DNA from: Wenyingzhuangia gilva
GTDB taxonomy: Bacteria; Bacteroidota; Bacteroidia; Flavobacteriales; Flavobacteriaceae
Assembly: GCF_030519655.1 (NCBI RefSeq)
Contig: NZ_JAUMIT010000008.1
Location: 1 to 64,000, forward strand
Direction of reading: 5' to 3'
Length of the DNA stretch: 64,000 bases
Below the pieces are notes generated by a model that made no database searches, was not told where the DNA came from, and was given only the letters and a program-made list of their open reading frames with translations. Below are positions 1 through 8,732 of the stretch, piece after piece; the first letter of the stretch is position 1, and each line of letters starts with the position of its first letter. Both the position numbers and the translations under genes were made by a program.

Positions 1-38
1 AGGTACTTAATCATTGTAGTTATTTTATTTAGGTTCAT
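1..38 (-). CDS. 5' end of a fourth tandem paralog (partial)
   Basis: Only the first 12 or so codons lie in the window, reading leftwards from an ATG at 38. They encode MNLNKITTMIKYL, identical to the start of the complete paralog at 695-1303, and the flanking DNA (about 1-70) is nearly base-identical to 634-703 and 1267-1336. The tandem array of secreted paralogs therefore continues past the left edge. Function unknown; see the neighbouring complete copies. Confidence 0.85.
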   Translation of the reverse strand, partial: MNLNKITTMIKY

Positions 39-61
39 ATATTTTTTTAGAATAAAAATAT

Positions 62-670
62 TTACTCCTTAAATTTCACCAACATTGGAAGAACTTTATC
101 AATTTCATCATAAATAGTTTTTTCAGCAGTATCTGTATATAAAAAATCTACTTGAAAAAAACCAACATCATTTTTACCAATCATCACTATTTTATTATGG
201 GTGTATTTTTCTTTATAACTTCTGGTACATCCTCTACTAAATTCCACAGCCTTGTCTGCATTTAATTTTTCTTGTACATAAGAAATTGCATAATAACGAA
301 CTGGGTAATTGATGGTATCTGGCATGTTTTTAAACGTATTAATATAACTGGTGTCTATTGTCCATTCTGGGTTATAACTTCTTGCTACTTTTACCGTATT
401 TTCATCTGCATAAGTAACACTAATACCTATCACAATACTTTCATCCGTATTAGAAATAGTCTTTAAAATTCCACTTTCATTTTTGCCATCCCAACACCAA
501 GTATATTCAATATTAGAATCTTCAACCTTATAACCTTCGGGAATGTTAAAAACACCATTTATTTTATTAAGGTTCTCAATAAAAAAATCATTTTCTTGAG
601 AATATATGGTAGATGTTATCAGGAATAAAAATAGGTACTTAATCATCATAGTTATTTTATTTAGGTTCAT
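62..670 (-). CDS. Secreted protein of unknown function, tandem paralog 1
   Basis: A 202-residue protein with an N-terminal signal peptide (hydrophobic stretch YLFLFLITSTIYSQ, likely cleavage after Ser-Gln at about residue 24), so probably periplasmic or cell-surface. I do not recognise a family. Two candidate starts exist: Met1, or an internal Met nine residues on, directly before the hydrophobic segment. Features shared by the three complete copies: NGVFNIPEGYK near residue 40, TWCWD near 57, a DTINYPVRYYA block near 117, SRGCTRSYKEKYTHNK near 145, and a C-terminal DEIDKVLPMLVKFKE. The two invariant cysteines (in TWCWD and RGCTR) may pair. Only 24 bp separate it from the next copy, so the array is probably one transcript. 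Confidence 0.75.
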   Translation of the reverse strand: MNLNKITMMIKYLFLFLITSTIYSQENDFFIENLNKINGVFNIPEGYKVEDSNIEYTWCWDGKNESGILKTISNTDESIVIGISVTYADENTVKVARSYNPEWTIDTSYINTFKNMPDTINYPVRYYAISYVQEKLNADKAVEFSRGCTRSYKEKYTHNKIVMIGKNDVGFFQVDFLYTDTAEKTIYDEIDKVLPMLVKFKE

Positions 671-694
671 ATATTTTTTTAGAATAAAAAATGT

Positions 695-1303
695 TTACTC
701 CTTAAATTTCACCAACATTGGAAGTACTCTATCAATTTCATCATAAATAGTTTTTTTAGCAGCATCTGTATATAAAAAATCTACTTGAATAAAACCAACA
801 TCATTTTTACCAATCATCACTATTTTATTATGTGTGTATTTTTCTTTATAACTTCTGGTACATCCTCTGCTATATTCCACGGCTTTGTCTGCATTTAATT
901 TTTCTTTTACATAAGAGGTTGCATAATATCGAACTGGGTAATTGATCGTATCTGACATATTTTTAAAAGTATTAATATAATTGGTGTCAGCGGTCCAATC
1001 TGGAACGTACTTTCTTGCTACTTTTATAGTATTTTCATCTGGACAACTAATAATTACTCCTATCAAAATACTTTCATCCTTCTTAGAAAGAGTTTTAAAA
1101 ATACCACTATCAGTTTTGCCATCCCAACACCAAGTATCTTCAATATTAGAATCTTCAATTTTATAACCTTCGGGAATGTTAAAAACACCATTCATTTTGT
1201 TAAGAGGTTCAGTAAAATAATCATTTTCCTGAGAATATATAGTAGATGTTATCAGGAATAAAAATAGGTACTTAATCATTGTAGTTATTTTATTTAGGTT
1301 CAT
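695..1303 (-). CDS. Secreted protein of unknown function, tandem paralog 2
   Basis: 202 residues, with the same layout as the neighbouring copies: signal peptide, conserved TWCWD and RGCTRSYKEKYTHNK blocks, C-terminal VLPMLVKFKE. The start copies exactly the fragment seen at 1-38. Differences from copy 1 cluster between residues 58 and 105 (for example KTDSGIFKTLSKKDES and ISCPDENTIKVARKYVP here), while the last 60 residues are almost unchanged. Copy 2 carries an extra cysteine in that variable segment. Function unknown; likely exported by Sec. Confidence 0.75.
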   Translation of the reverse strand: MNLNKITTMIKYLFLFLITSTIYSQENDYFTEPLNKMNGVFNIPEGYKIEDSNIEDTWCWDGKTDSGIFKTLSKKDESILIGVIISCPDENTIKVARKYVPDWTADTNYINTFKNMSDTINYPVRYYATSYVKEKLNADKAVEYSRGCTRSYKEKYTHNKIVMIGKNDVGFIQVDFLYTDAAKKTIYDEIDRVLPMLVKFKE

Positions 1304-1326
1304 ATATTTTTTTAGAATAAAAATAT

Positions 1327-1935
1327 TTACTCCTTAAATTTCACCAACATTGGAAGAACTTTATCAATTTCATCATAAATAGTTTTTTTAGCAGCATCTG
1401 TATATAAAAAATCAATTTGAATATATCCAACATCTTTTTTCCCTATCATCACTATTTTATTATGGGTGTATTTTTCTTTATAACTTCTGGTACATCCTCT
1501 ACTATATTCCACAGCCTTGTCTGCATTTAATTTTTCTTTTACATAAGAGGTTGCATAATATCTAACTGGGTAATTGATGGTATCTGCCAAGTTTTTAAAT
1601 CGATTAATATAATTAGTATCTGCTGTCCACTCTGGGTTATAACGACGAGCAACTTCTAAATCTTTTTCAGATACATAATTAATAATAATACCTATCAAAA
1701 TGCTTTCATCTGTATTGGAAAGAGTTCTAAAAATACCACCCTCATCTTTATTGTCCCAACACCAAGTATATTCAATATTAGAACCTTCAACCTTATAACC
1801 TTCGGGAATGTTAAAAACTCCATTCATAAGATTAAGACGTTCAGTAAAATAATCATTTTCTTGAGAATATATGGTGGATGTTATCAGGAATAAAAATAGG
1901 TACTTAATCATTATAGTTATTTTATTTATGTTCAT
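1327..1935 (-). CDS. Secreted protein of unknown function, tandem paralog 3
   Basis: 202 residues and probably the first member of the array to be transcribed, because transcription runs leftwards and the LRR gene lies only 16 bp upstream. It has the signal peptide and the same two-cysteine layout as the other copies. It is the most divergent complete copy in the middle (VSEKDLEVARRYNPEWTADTN). No enzyme motif is visible. Because all copies keep their full length and the conserved cysteines, I infer that they are functional rather than decaying. Confidence 0.75.
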   Translation of the reverse strand: MNINKITIMIKYLFLFLITSTIYSQENDYFTERLNLMNGVFNIPEGYKVEGSNIEYTWCWDNKDEGGIFRTLSNTDESILIGIIINYVSEKDLEVARRYNPEWTADTNYINRFKNLADTINYPVRYYATSYVKEKLNADKAVEYSRGCTRSYKEKYTHNKIVMIGKKDVGYIQIDFLYTDAAKKTIYDEIDKVLPMLVKFKE

Positions 1936-1951
1936 ATATTTTTTTAAAATC

Positions 1952-2592
1952 TTATTCTGCTGGATATGTTCTAAAATAGTTTTTTAAAGATCTATGATGT
2001 TTGGGGTTTGTTATAAGAGGAGCATCATTAGCTATATGATCTCTTATGATTGTATCTATATCTGTTGGAAAAAAATTTACGATATTACTTAATTTTTTAT
2101 TATTTGAAATATCTAAATACTTAAGTTTTTCATCAGATAAACCAATGGTATGTAATTTGTTATTAGAAACATTAATACGTTCAATAAATCTTAAAAAAGA
2201 AAAACCGATGACCTCAATTTCATTATTTGATAGATTGATTTGTTTGATGTAATCAAGACAGCCACTTTTTGGACTAATAAAAAGATATTCTTTTTTTAAT
2301 TTATTGTGTGAAACATCTAAGTTAACCAAATACTTTGGAAGATTCTTTAGAATTAAGGTGTCTAAATTGTTATGAGAAATATCTAATTTTCTAACTTTAA
2401 ACTTTGATAAATCGGGTAATTCTATAATGTTTTTATAAGATAAGTCTAATAAATTTATAGTATCAAGAGGGTTTAATTTAGATATTATTTCTTCAACAGA
2501 CTTTATGTTTTTATTTTCTTGTGCTGTAGCACCTGTGCAGGAAAGCATTAAACCTAAAAAAACAGGAATAATAGAAATTTTTTTTCAATCAT
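1952..2592 (-). pseudogene. LRR lipoprotein gene with a frameshift in its signal peptide
   Basis: The in-frame body (2548 down to 1952, 198 codons) is a leucine-rich repeat protein with repeats such as KVRKLDISHNNLDTL, LVNLDVSHNKL, INLSNNEIEVIG and YLDISNNKKL. Upstream, an ATG at 2592 reads MIEKKFLLFLFF and then a stop, exactly what the first half of a signal peptide should look like. Adding one base to the T7 tract (A7 at 2556-2562 on the plus strand) joins it to LGLMLSCTGATAQ and gives a complete export signal. As it stands, the gene either lacks a full signal peptide (start at 2548), is switched by homopolymer slippage, or contains a sequencing error. It lies 16 bp upstream of the tandem paralogs. 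Confidence 0.6.
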
Positions 2593-2702
2593 AGCGGATG
2601 GTGTTATTGGATTAATGAATACAATTTACTGATTTCTTAGTAACTTTTTATTATAAAAAGAGCGTTGTTGTTTGTTTTTTAACTAGTTAGAATAATCTGC
2701 TC

Positions 2703-4463
2703 TTAAATAATTTCCATTTTCTTGAGTAGAAAAGAAGCATTCATGTTTTTACAGATTCCGTTTTTTAATTGATAATCAAAGACCAATTCATTATCAATAA
2801 TTTCTGAGTCAAAGTAATAGTTTTTAATTTCGGAATGTGTATTGGCAATACTACATAAACTAATATCATGTGTCGCAATCATTCCTGTTGCTTTTGAGTC
2901 GATTAATTTTTCAATAAATTGATGTGAACCATTGGCTTTATCAACACTATTTGTTCCTTTTAAAATTTCATCTAAAAGAATAAAATAAGGTTCGTTTTTA
3001 ATAGTATCTATCACAAATTTTAATCGTTTTATTTCTGCAAAAAAGTAAGAGGTGTTGTCTGTTAAAGAATCAGCAGTCCTCATACTTGTAATTAATTTAA
3101 TAGGCTTGTATTTCATTGTATCAGCACATATTGGCAACCCTATATTAGCCATCATGATATTTAAGGCAACTGTTCTTAAAAAGGTGCTTTTACCAGCCAT
3201 ATTAGATCCAGTGATGATGAAAAAAGATTGTGAGTCTATTGAACAATCATTAGATATTCTTTTAGATTTATGAATTAATGGATGTCCTAAATTAGTAGCT
3301 TTAATAACGGTTTCTATGTTTGTGATTTCAGGAAAAACAAAATCGGAATGATTGAATTTAAAATTGGCTAAACTGTTTTGTGCATCAAAAAAAGAAATAA
3401 GATCAAACCATTCTCTAGTAATGTTTTTGTATTCGCTAATCCAAGTTTCAATTTTGCTGGCTTGTTTCATGTCTGACAAAAACAAACCATTTCTTACAAG
3501 GGCAATAATAATATTGTTACGTTGATCTAAAGCATCAAGTATTTTGGCAAAAGCTTTAAAAATATCTGAGGCTTTTTGGTTTTTTTGATGAAGTTTTTTT
3601 TGCTCATTTTTTAGAAGATTAGAATGGAACTGTTCCTTTTCTATCAACTCTAATATTTTATAATATTGATGAAAAGTAGCAGTAGTTTCTGTGGCTTTTT
3701 TATGAATGATATTTACTTTTTTTACATAAAGTCCAGAAACAATGACTCCTAAAAAGAACCAAGCAAATAAATAATTTATGTCTAGTAAATTAAAATAGGA
3801 GCCTATAACAAGAACCAAAGTTATTAAGGAAAAAACATTAGAAATTGGGATGGTTTTTTTAGAGAATAAAGCTTTGTGCTTTTCAATCCATTCTAATATG
3901 GTATCAACAGGAGTGGTTATTTCTATGATGCTTGCTGTTGCAGAAAATAGTTGTCTCCAATCTGATTTTTCTGACAGCTCTTCAATAGCTTCTTGTTTTT
4001 GTTTGATACTGTCAATAGTATTATCTGTTAATAATTTTGATAAATTAGATTTCCCTTTTTTAGTTGCAGTTCGGTTGATGAATTGAAAAAAAGAATCGCT
4101 TCCAAACAAATCAATATCATGACTATAAAAATGTGTAGGATCTATAAACTCTTCGCCATTATCTAAATGGAAATAGTTGCCCTTTATGATTTCTATTTCA
4201 GTACAGTTAATGTTTATTAACTTTTGTAATAGCTTTTTTTTGTGGGTAAGATTGAGATACTTATTTAAAAAAAATGCAAACAGAATAATTCCAAGCATAG
4301 AGCATGCTATGATGGTGTTTTTGTTGTTCCAGAACAAATAAATGGAAACAAATGTTGAACAAAAAATAATAAAACGAATAGCACTTAGCCAGTTTAACTG
4401 ATATTGAGTTTTTTGTAATAGCTCTTCATGTTTTAATTTGTTATTTTGATAATATTCAATCAT
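2703..4463 (-). CDS. Membrane-anchored MutS-family ATPase
   Basis: 586 residues. The C-terminal part (about 385-560) is a MutS domain V ATPase: Walker A GSNMAGKST at 419-427, Walker B FILLDE at 494-499, and an ATHD motif at 530-533. The segment before it is helical and clamp/core-like. Unlike MutS1 it lacks the N-terminal mismatch-recognition domain, and unlike MutS2 it lacks a Smr domain. Instead there are four predicted transmembrane helices in two hairpins (about 27-45, 49-68, 208-226, 230-248). Such proteins are usually annotated as MutS-related in Flavobacteriia; a role in mismatch repair should not be assumed. The gene stands alone after the pnp terminator. Confidence 0.8.
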   Translation of the reverse strand: MIEYYQNNKLKHEELLQKTQYQLNWLSAIRFIIFCSTFVSIYLFWNNKNTIIACSMLGIILFAFFLNKYLNLTHKKKLLQKLININCTEIEIIKGNYFHLDNGEEFIDPTHFYSHDIDLFGSDSFFQFINRTATKKGKSNLSKLLTDNTIDSIKQKQEAIEELSEKSDWRQLFSATASIIEITTPVDTILEWIEKHKALFSKKTIPISNVFSLITLVLVIGSYFNLLDINYLFAWFFLGVIVSGLYVKKVNIIHKKATETTATFHQYYKILELIEKEQFHSNLLKNEQKKLHQKNQKASDIFKAFAKILDALDQRNNIIIALVRNGLFLSDMKQASKIETWISEYKNITREWFDLISFFDAQNSLANFKFNHSDFVFPEITNIETVIKATNLGHPLIHKSKRISNDCSIDSQSFFIITGSNMAGKSTFLRTVALNIMMANIGLPICADTMKYKPIKLITSMRTADSLTDNTSYFFAEIKRLKFVIDTIKNEPYFILLDEILKGTNSVDKANGSHQFIEKLIDSKATGMIATHDISLCSIANTHSEIKNYYFDSEIIDNELVFDYQLKNGICKNMNASFLLKKMEII

Positions 4464-4530
4464 TTTTCTTTTCTAAAATTTAAGGTCAAACATAAAAGAA
4501 TTTTATGAACAATATTTAAAATATAAAAAA

Positions 4531-4558
4531 ATCCCTTTCAAAATGAATTGAAAGGGAT
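4531..4558 (-). terminator. Intrinsic terminator of pnp
   Basis: ATCCCTTTC at 4531-4539 pairs with GAAAGGGAT at 4550-4558 across a 10-nt loop. Read on the minus strand, the stem is followed by a run of T (the A run at 4524-4530). It lies just after the pnp stop codon and before the MutS-like gene. Confidence 0.85.
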
Positions 4559-4587
4559 TTTAGTTTTATATAAAAAGAATTTAAAAA

Positions 4588-6819
4588 CTATTCAGGTTTT
4601 TTCTCTTCTCTCGGTTTTCTATCGTCTCTACGATTGTCTCTACCTCTGTTATCACGTCCACCACGATCATTATTTTCTCTAGGTGCTCTTTCTTTAAAAC
4701 CTTCTGGTTTTGGTAATAAAGCTTTTCTAGATACTTTTTCTTTACGTGTTTTAGGGTCTTTTCCAAAGTATTTAACTTCAAAAACATCTCCCATATTCAC
4801 AACATCTGTAACGTTTTCTGTGCGTTCCCAGGCCAATTCACTTACATGTAATAAAACTTCATTTCCTGGTGCTTGCGTATATTCTACTACCGCTCCAAAA
4901 TCTAACATTTTAATTACTTTTACCTCGTAAGATCCACCAACTTCAGGTTTAAACAACATAGAATCAATATTCGCTAACACAGCATCAATTCCTTCTTGGT
5001 TGGTTCCTAAAATTTCAACAATTCCTTCTGTAGTCTTAGGGTCTTCGTTAATAACAATAGTACATCCTGTAGTTTTTTGTAACTCTTGAATGTTTTTACC
5101 ACCAGGTCCAATTAAAGCACCAATGTAATCGTTAGGAATTACTCTAGTAATCATTTTAGGAGAATGTGCTTTTACATCTGCATTAGGAGTTTCAATTACT
5201 TCTGTAATTTTTCCTAAGATATGTAAACGTCCCTCACGAGCTTGTTTTAATGCATTCACTAAAATTTCGTAAGACAATCCTTTAACTTTGATATCCATCT
5301 GACATGCAGTAATACCATCAGCAGTACCTGTAACTTTAAAATCCATGTCTCCTAAATGATCTTCATCACCTAAAATATCAGATAATACAGCATAACGATC
5401 ACCATCAGAAATTAATCCCATAGCAATACCAGAAACTGGCTTGGTAATTTGAACTCCAGCATCCATTAAGGCCATAGTTCCAGCACATACAGTAGCCATA
5501 GAAGAAGAACCGTTAGATTCTAACACTTCTGAAACTACTCTTACAGTGTATGGGCAGTCAGCAGGAATAATTCCTTTTAAAGCTCTTTGAGCCAAGTTTC
5601 CGTGTCCAACTTCTCTACGTGAAGTACCTCTTAAAGGTCTAGCCTCACCTGTACAAAATGGAGGGAAGTTATAATGTAAGTAGAATTTTTCTTCTCCTTC
5701 GTGAGTTGGAGAGTCTATAATATTTGCATCTCTAGAAGTTCCTAAAGTAACTGTAGCCAAGGCTTGAGTTTCTCCACGAGTAAAAATAGAAGAACCATGA
5801 GTTGATGGTAAGTAATCTACTTCTCCCCAGATAGGTCTAATTTCAGTTGTCTTACGACCATCTAAACGTAAACCTTCAGCCAATGTTAATTCACGAACTG
5901 CTTCTTTTTGAGATTTGTTAAAGTATTTTCCAATTAATTCTCCGTATTCGGCTAATTCTTCTTCGGTAAAAGTAGCTTTTACTTCTTCTTTAACTTGTTC
6001 AAAAGCATCCGTTCTTTCAACTTTAGAAGTTCCCTTAGAAGCAATAGCATAACATTTATCGTACGTTAATTCTTTAATACGAGCTGCTAATTCTTCGTTT
6101 TCTTCTGCTTGAGCGTATTCACGAGTTTCTTTTTTTCCAAAAGCTTCTGCTAATTTTACTTGAGCAGCACATTGTAATTTAATTGCTTCGTGAGCAAATT
6201 TAATTGCATCAGCCATTTCTTCTTCAGAAATCTCATCCATTTCACCTTCTACCATCATTACAGAATCAGCAGAAGCTCCAATCATCATATCGATGTCAGA
6301 TTCAGCTAATTGAGCTCTGGTTGGGTTGATTACGAATTCTCCGTTAATTCTACCTACACGAGCTTCTGAAATTGGAGTTTCAAAAGGGATGTCAGACAAT
6401 TGAATAGCCGCAGATGCACCTAAACCAGCCAAAGCATCTGGCATTACTTCTGGATCATGAGACATTAATTGAATCATTACCTGAGTTTCTGCATGATAAT
6501 CTTTAGGGAATAATGGACGTAATACACGGTCAATTAAACGCATGGTTAATACTTCGTCATCACTTGGTCTAGCTTCTCTTTTAAAGAAACCTCCAGGATA
6601 TTTTCCTGCTGCAGCAAACTTTTCTCTGTAGTCTACTGTTAGTGGTAAAAAGTCTACGTCAGATTGTTTGTAGTTAGAAACTACAGTACATAGTAACATA
6701 GCTTTACCCATTTGCACCACAACGCTACCATGAGCTTGTTTTGCTAATTTTCCAGTTTCGATAGATACGGTTCTTCCGTCTCCTAATTCGATAACTTCTT
6801 TAAATACCTTAGGTATCAT
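4588..6819 (-). CDS. pnp: Polynucleotide phosphorylase
   Basis: 743 residues, a normal PNPase length. It degrades RNA 3' to 5' by phosphorolysis. The order is the first RNase PH domain, the all-helical linker, the second RNase PH domain (with [12 protein letters not shown] and [17 protein letters not shown]), a KH domain ([16 protein letters not shown] near residue 565) and an S1 domain (from about 630, DFGAVVEYT and [11 protein letters not shown]). The tail after about 700 is a low-complexity Arg/Asp/Gly-rich extension that may contact RNA or protein partners. It follows rpsO in the classic rpsO-pnp order, with a terminator between them. The minus-strand reading frame that overlaps the tail is a shadow. 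Confidence 0.97.
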   Translation of the reverse strand: MIPKVFKEVIELGDGRTVSIETGKLAKQAHGSVVVQMGKAMLLCTVVSNYKQSDVDFLPLTVDYREKFAAAGKYPGGFFKREARPSDDEVLTMRLIDRVLRPLFPKDYHAETQVMIQLMSHDPEVMPDALAGLGASAAIQLSDIPFETPISEARVGRINGEFVINPTRAQLAESDIDMMIGASADSVMMVEGEMDEISEEEMADAIKFAHEAIKLQCAAQVKLAEAFGKKETREYAQAEENEELAARIKELTYDKCYAIASKGTSKVERTDAFEQVKEEVKATFTEEELAEYGELIGKYFNKSQKEAVRELTLAEGLRLDGRKTTEIRPIWGEVDYLPSTHGSSIFTRGETQALATVTLGTSRDANIIDSPTHEGEEKFYLHYNFPPFCTGEARPLRGTSRREVGHGNLAQRALKGIIPADCPYTVRVVSEVLESNGSSSMATVCAGTMALMDAGVQITKPVSGIAMGLISDGDRYAVLSDILGDEDHLGDMDFKVTGTADGITACQMDIKVKGLSYEILVNALKQAREGRLHILGKITEVIETPNADVKAHSPKMITRVIPNDYIGALIGPGGKNIQELQKTTGCTIVINEDPKTTEGIVEILGTNQEGIDAVLANIDSMLFKPEVGGSYEVKVIKMLDFGAVVEYTQAPGNEVLLHVSELAWERTENVTDVVNMGDVFEVKYFGKDPKTRKEKVSRKALLPKPEGFKERAPRENNDRGGRDNRGRDNRRDDRKPREEKKPE

Positions 6820-6953
6820 AAATAAAATGTTTTAAATGTTGGATTAAATAAGAAATTCCAACGGTTATTGTGTAACAAAAATGTTGTGTTGTTGTAGGGT
6901 TTTTTGTTAACAATGGACTCAGAAGCTCTGTTCTGACCTCTTATTTTATGTAA

Positions 6954-6980
6954 CACTGAAATGAATTTCAGCGAAGTGTC
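6954..6980. repeat. Inverted repeat in the pnp leader
   Basis: CTGAAA and TTTCAG flank a 4-base centre (TGAA), and ACACT/AGTGT bases flank them imperfectly. It lies between the rpsO terminator and pnp on the minus strand, so it would sit in the pnp 5' leader if a promoter lies near 6985. It could be a leader hairpin or a decayed copy of a dispersed intergenic repeat. Confidence 0.4.
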
Positions 6981-6990
6981 TAATGTAAAA

Positions 6991-7016
6991 AAAAAGAGGC
7001 GATTAAGCCTCTTTTT
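6991..7016 (-). terminator. Intrinsic terminator of rpsO
   Basis: AAAAAGAGGC at 6991-7000 pairs with GCCTCTTTTT at 7007-7016 across a 6-nt loop, with a long A run on the plus strand that becomes a T run on the minus strand. It sits 11 bases after the rpsO stop and should at least partly separate rpsO from pnp. Confidence 0.85.
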
Positions 7017-7026
7017 ATATCTTGAA

Positions 7027-7296
7027 TTATTTTCTTAATCCTAATTCTGCGATAATTGCACGGTAACGTAAGATATCTACCTTAGTTAAGTAATTTAATA
7101 AAGCTCTACGTTTACCAACCAACTTTACTAATGAACGTTGAGTGTTGTAGTCTTTCTTATTGGCTTTTAAGTGATCGGTTAAATGTGCAATTCTGTATGT
7201 GAATAATGCAATTTGTCCTTCTGTAGAACCTGTGTCAGTTGCTGACTTTCCGTGTTTAGCGAAAATTTCCGCTTTTTTTTCTGCTGATAAATACAT
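7027..7296 (-). CDS. rpsO: 30S ribosomal protein S15
   Basis: 89 residues, the usual S15 length, when started at the Met of MYLSAEKKAEIF. It binds 16S rRNA in the central domain early in small-subunit assembly. The family signature is clear (GSTEGQIALFTYRIAHLTDHL, KKDYNTQRSLVKLVGKRRALLNYL). A longer reading frame reaches 7353, but it would begin on top of a TATATTTG promoter box at 7351-7358, so the start at 7296 is preferred. It lies upstream of pnp. Confidence 0.97.
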   Translation of the reverse strand: MYLSAEKKAEIFAKHGKSATDTGSTEGQIALFTYRIAHLTDHLKANKKDYNTQRSLVKLVGKRRALLNYLTKVDILRYRAIIAELGLRK

Positions 7297-7326
7297 GCTA
7301 ATATTTTTGTAAATGATTATTATGCG

Positions 7327-7345
7327 GATTACCTCTTTGGTAATC
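7327..7345 (-). promoter_or_regulatory. Hairpin in the rpsO leader
   Basis: GATTACC (7327-7333) and GGTAATC (7339-7345) form a perfect 7-bp stem with a 5-nt loop. It lies between the putative -7 box and the rpsO start, at or very near the 5' end of the mRNA. S15 represses its own translation through leader structures in several bacteria, so this is a candidate S15 operator; that role is inferred. Confidence 0.45.
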
Positions 7346-7350
7346 GGCTG

Positions 7351-7358
7351 CAAATATA
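7351..7358 (-). promoter_or_regulatory. rpsO promoter, -7 box
   Basis: TATATTTG on the minus strand is a perfect match to the Bacteroidota consensus TAnnTTTG. It lies 55 bases upstream of the S15 start codon. No convincing -33 TTTG is visible at the right distance. Confidence 0.6.
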
Positions 7359-7436
7359 CAAGTTTTATTTTTATGAAATATATTAAATTTTAAAAAGATT
7401 AAAAAAGTAACAAGCTGTTAATTAATTGTTTGTGAG

Positions 7437-8588
7437 TTATTCGGTGTCTAGATATTCTTTTCTTAAGAATAGTTTTAAACTGATAAAGCCAATTAAGCCA
7501 GCAATTAAAGATGATAACAGAATCACAAATTTGGCTTTGTTAATAATGTCATCATTATCAAAAGCAAGAAGAGTGATAAAAATAGACATAGTAAATCCTA
7601 TTCCTCCTAAAAAACCAACACCTATAATTGATTTCCAGCTTAAATCTTCTGGAAGTTTACAGAAACCTATGGATACAGCAATAAAAGTTAAAAGAAAAAT
7701 TCCTAGTGGTTTACCTATAATAAGTCCTAAGGCGATACCAATACTGTAGTTTTGAGATAGAGTTTCACCGATATCTCCACTTAATATAATGGCAGTATTT
7801 GCCAAAGCAAAAATAGGAAGTATAATAAAAGCTACTGGCTTGTGTAAAAAGTGTTGTAGTCTGTAAGATGCTGAATTCTCCCTTCCGTCTCTATATGGAA
7901 TGGCAAAAGCTAATAAAACTCCTGTAATAGTTGCGTGTACTCCAGAATTAAGCATAAAATACCACATTGCGACTCCGCCAATTAAATAGATGGTTAGAAT
8001 TTTTACTTTTAATTTGTTTAAAATTAAGAGTGTTCCAAAAATTCCTAATGCGATGAGTAAATTCATCCAAAAGATGGTTTTGGTGTAAAAAGTAGCGATG
8101 ATTAAAATAGCTCCTAAATCATCAATCACAGCCAAGGCAGTTAAAAATATTTTTAAAGAGGTAGGTACTTTATTTCCTAGTAAAGATAATATCCCTAAAG
8201 CAAAGGCAATATCTGTTGCCATTGGAATTCCTGCTCCAGATTGTGTATTTGTACCGATGTTAAAATACATAAAAATTCCAGCAGGAATGATAATTCCCCC
8301 TAAAGCAGCAAAAATAGGCAATAGTGCATCTTTGATGTTAGAAAGTTCTCCGTGGTATATTTCTCTTTCTAATTCTAATCCTATTAGTAAAAAGAAAATA
8401 CTCATTAACCCATCGTTAATCCAGTGTACAATGCTGTGACCCGCAAATTGAATTTGCCAGAAATCATTATAATTTGTTCCTGAGTTTGAGTTGGCAATAG
8501 TTAAAGATAAAATGGTGCAGACAATTAATATAAGTCCGCTTGTTTTTTCACTGTTAAAAAAATCTTTGTAAAGTTTGGTTATTCTCAT
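7437..8588 (-). CDS. nhaA: Na+/H+ antiporter NhaA
   Basis: 383 residues from the Met of MRITKLYKDFF. Inner-membrane antiporter that expels Na+ in exchange for H+, for pH and salt homeostasis. The paired aspartates of the ion-binding site are in ALAVIDDLGAI, and the earlier MATDIAFALG carries the conserved TM4 Asp. About 12 hydrophobic helices are present and the length matches the E. coli protein. A longer frame starts at 8633, but a TACATTTG promoter box at 8631-8638 makes the start at 8588 far more likely. It is monocistronic as far as can be seen. A sodium exporter fits a marine organism. Confidence 0.95.
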   Translation of the reverse strand: MRITKLYKDFFNSEKTSGLILIVCTILSLTIANSNSGTNYNDFWQIQFAGHSIVHWINDGLMSIFFLLIGLELEREIYHGELSNIKDALLPIFAALGGIIIPAGIFMYFNIGTNTQSGAGIPMATDIAFALGILSLLGNKVPTSLKIFLTALAVIDDLGAILIIATFYTKTIFWMNLLIALGIFGTLLILNKLKVKILTIYLIGGVAMWYFMLNSGVHATITGVLLAFAIPYRDGRENSASYRLQHFLHKPVAFIILPIFALANTAIILSGDIGETLSQNYSIGIALGLIIGKPLGIFLLTFIAVSIGFCKLPEDLSWKSIIGVGFLGGIGFTMSIFITLLAFDNDDIINKAKFVILLSSLIAGLIGFISLKLFLRKEYLDTE

Positions 8589-8630
8589 TTGATGTTCCTT
8601 GGGGGTACGTTTTTTTGTTCTATAAAGGCT

Positions 8631-8638
8631 CAAATGTA
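8631..8638 (-). promoter_or_regulatory. nhaA promoter, -7 box
   Basis: TACATTTG on the minus strand matches TAnnTTTG and lies 42 bases upstream of the chosen nhaA start. The -33 element is weak. Confidence 0.5.
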
Positions 8639-8732
8639 CTAAAGGAAATATGAGTAAACTACTTAAATTACTGATGTTTAGTGAAAATAGGTGTTATTAC
8701 GGAGGGTAAAATGGTGTTATTACTAATTAAAT

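Larger units (their letters stand above)
1..1950. repeat. Tandem gene array, unit about 632 bp, at least four copies
   Basis: The stop-to-start linkers and 5' ends of four consecutive genes are nearly identical, and the three complete genes are all exactly 202 codons long, spaced 632-633 bp apart. The C-terminal third and the signal peptide region are the best conserved at DNA level; the middle differs most. This is a recent tandem duplication and a substrate for unequal recombination. Confidence 0.9.

Noticed and set aside
2703-4463. Calling this gene mutS2
   Set aside because: No Smr domain and no MutS2 length; it has membrane helices instead.
4581-4787. 68-codon minus-strand frame at the end of pnp
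   Set aside because: Low-complexity shadow of the Arg/Asp-rich PNPase tail.
6820-7026. tRNA or small RNA in the rpsO-pnp gap
   Set aside because: No cloverleaf; it holds the rpsO terminator and a short inverted repeat only.
7297-7353. Longer S15 start
   Set aside because: It would start on the -7 promoter box; family length fits the start at 7296.
8589-8633. 15-residue N-terminal extension of NhaA
   Set aside because: The start would overlap the TACATTTG promoter box at 8631-8638.
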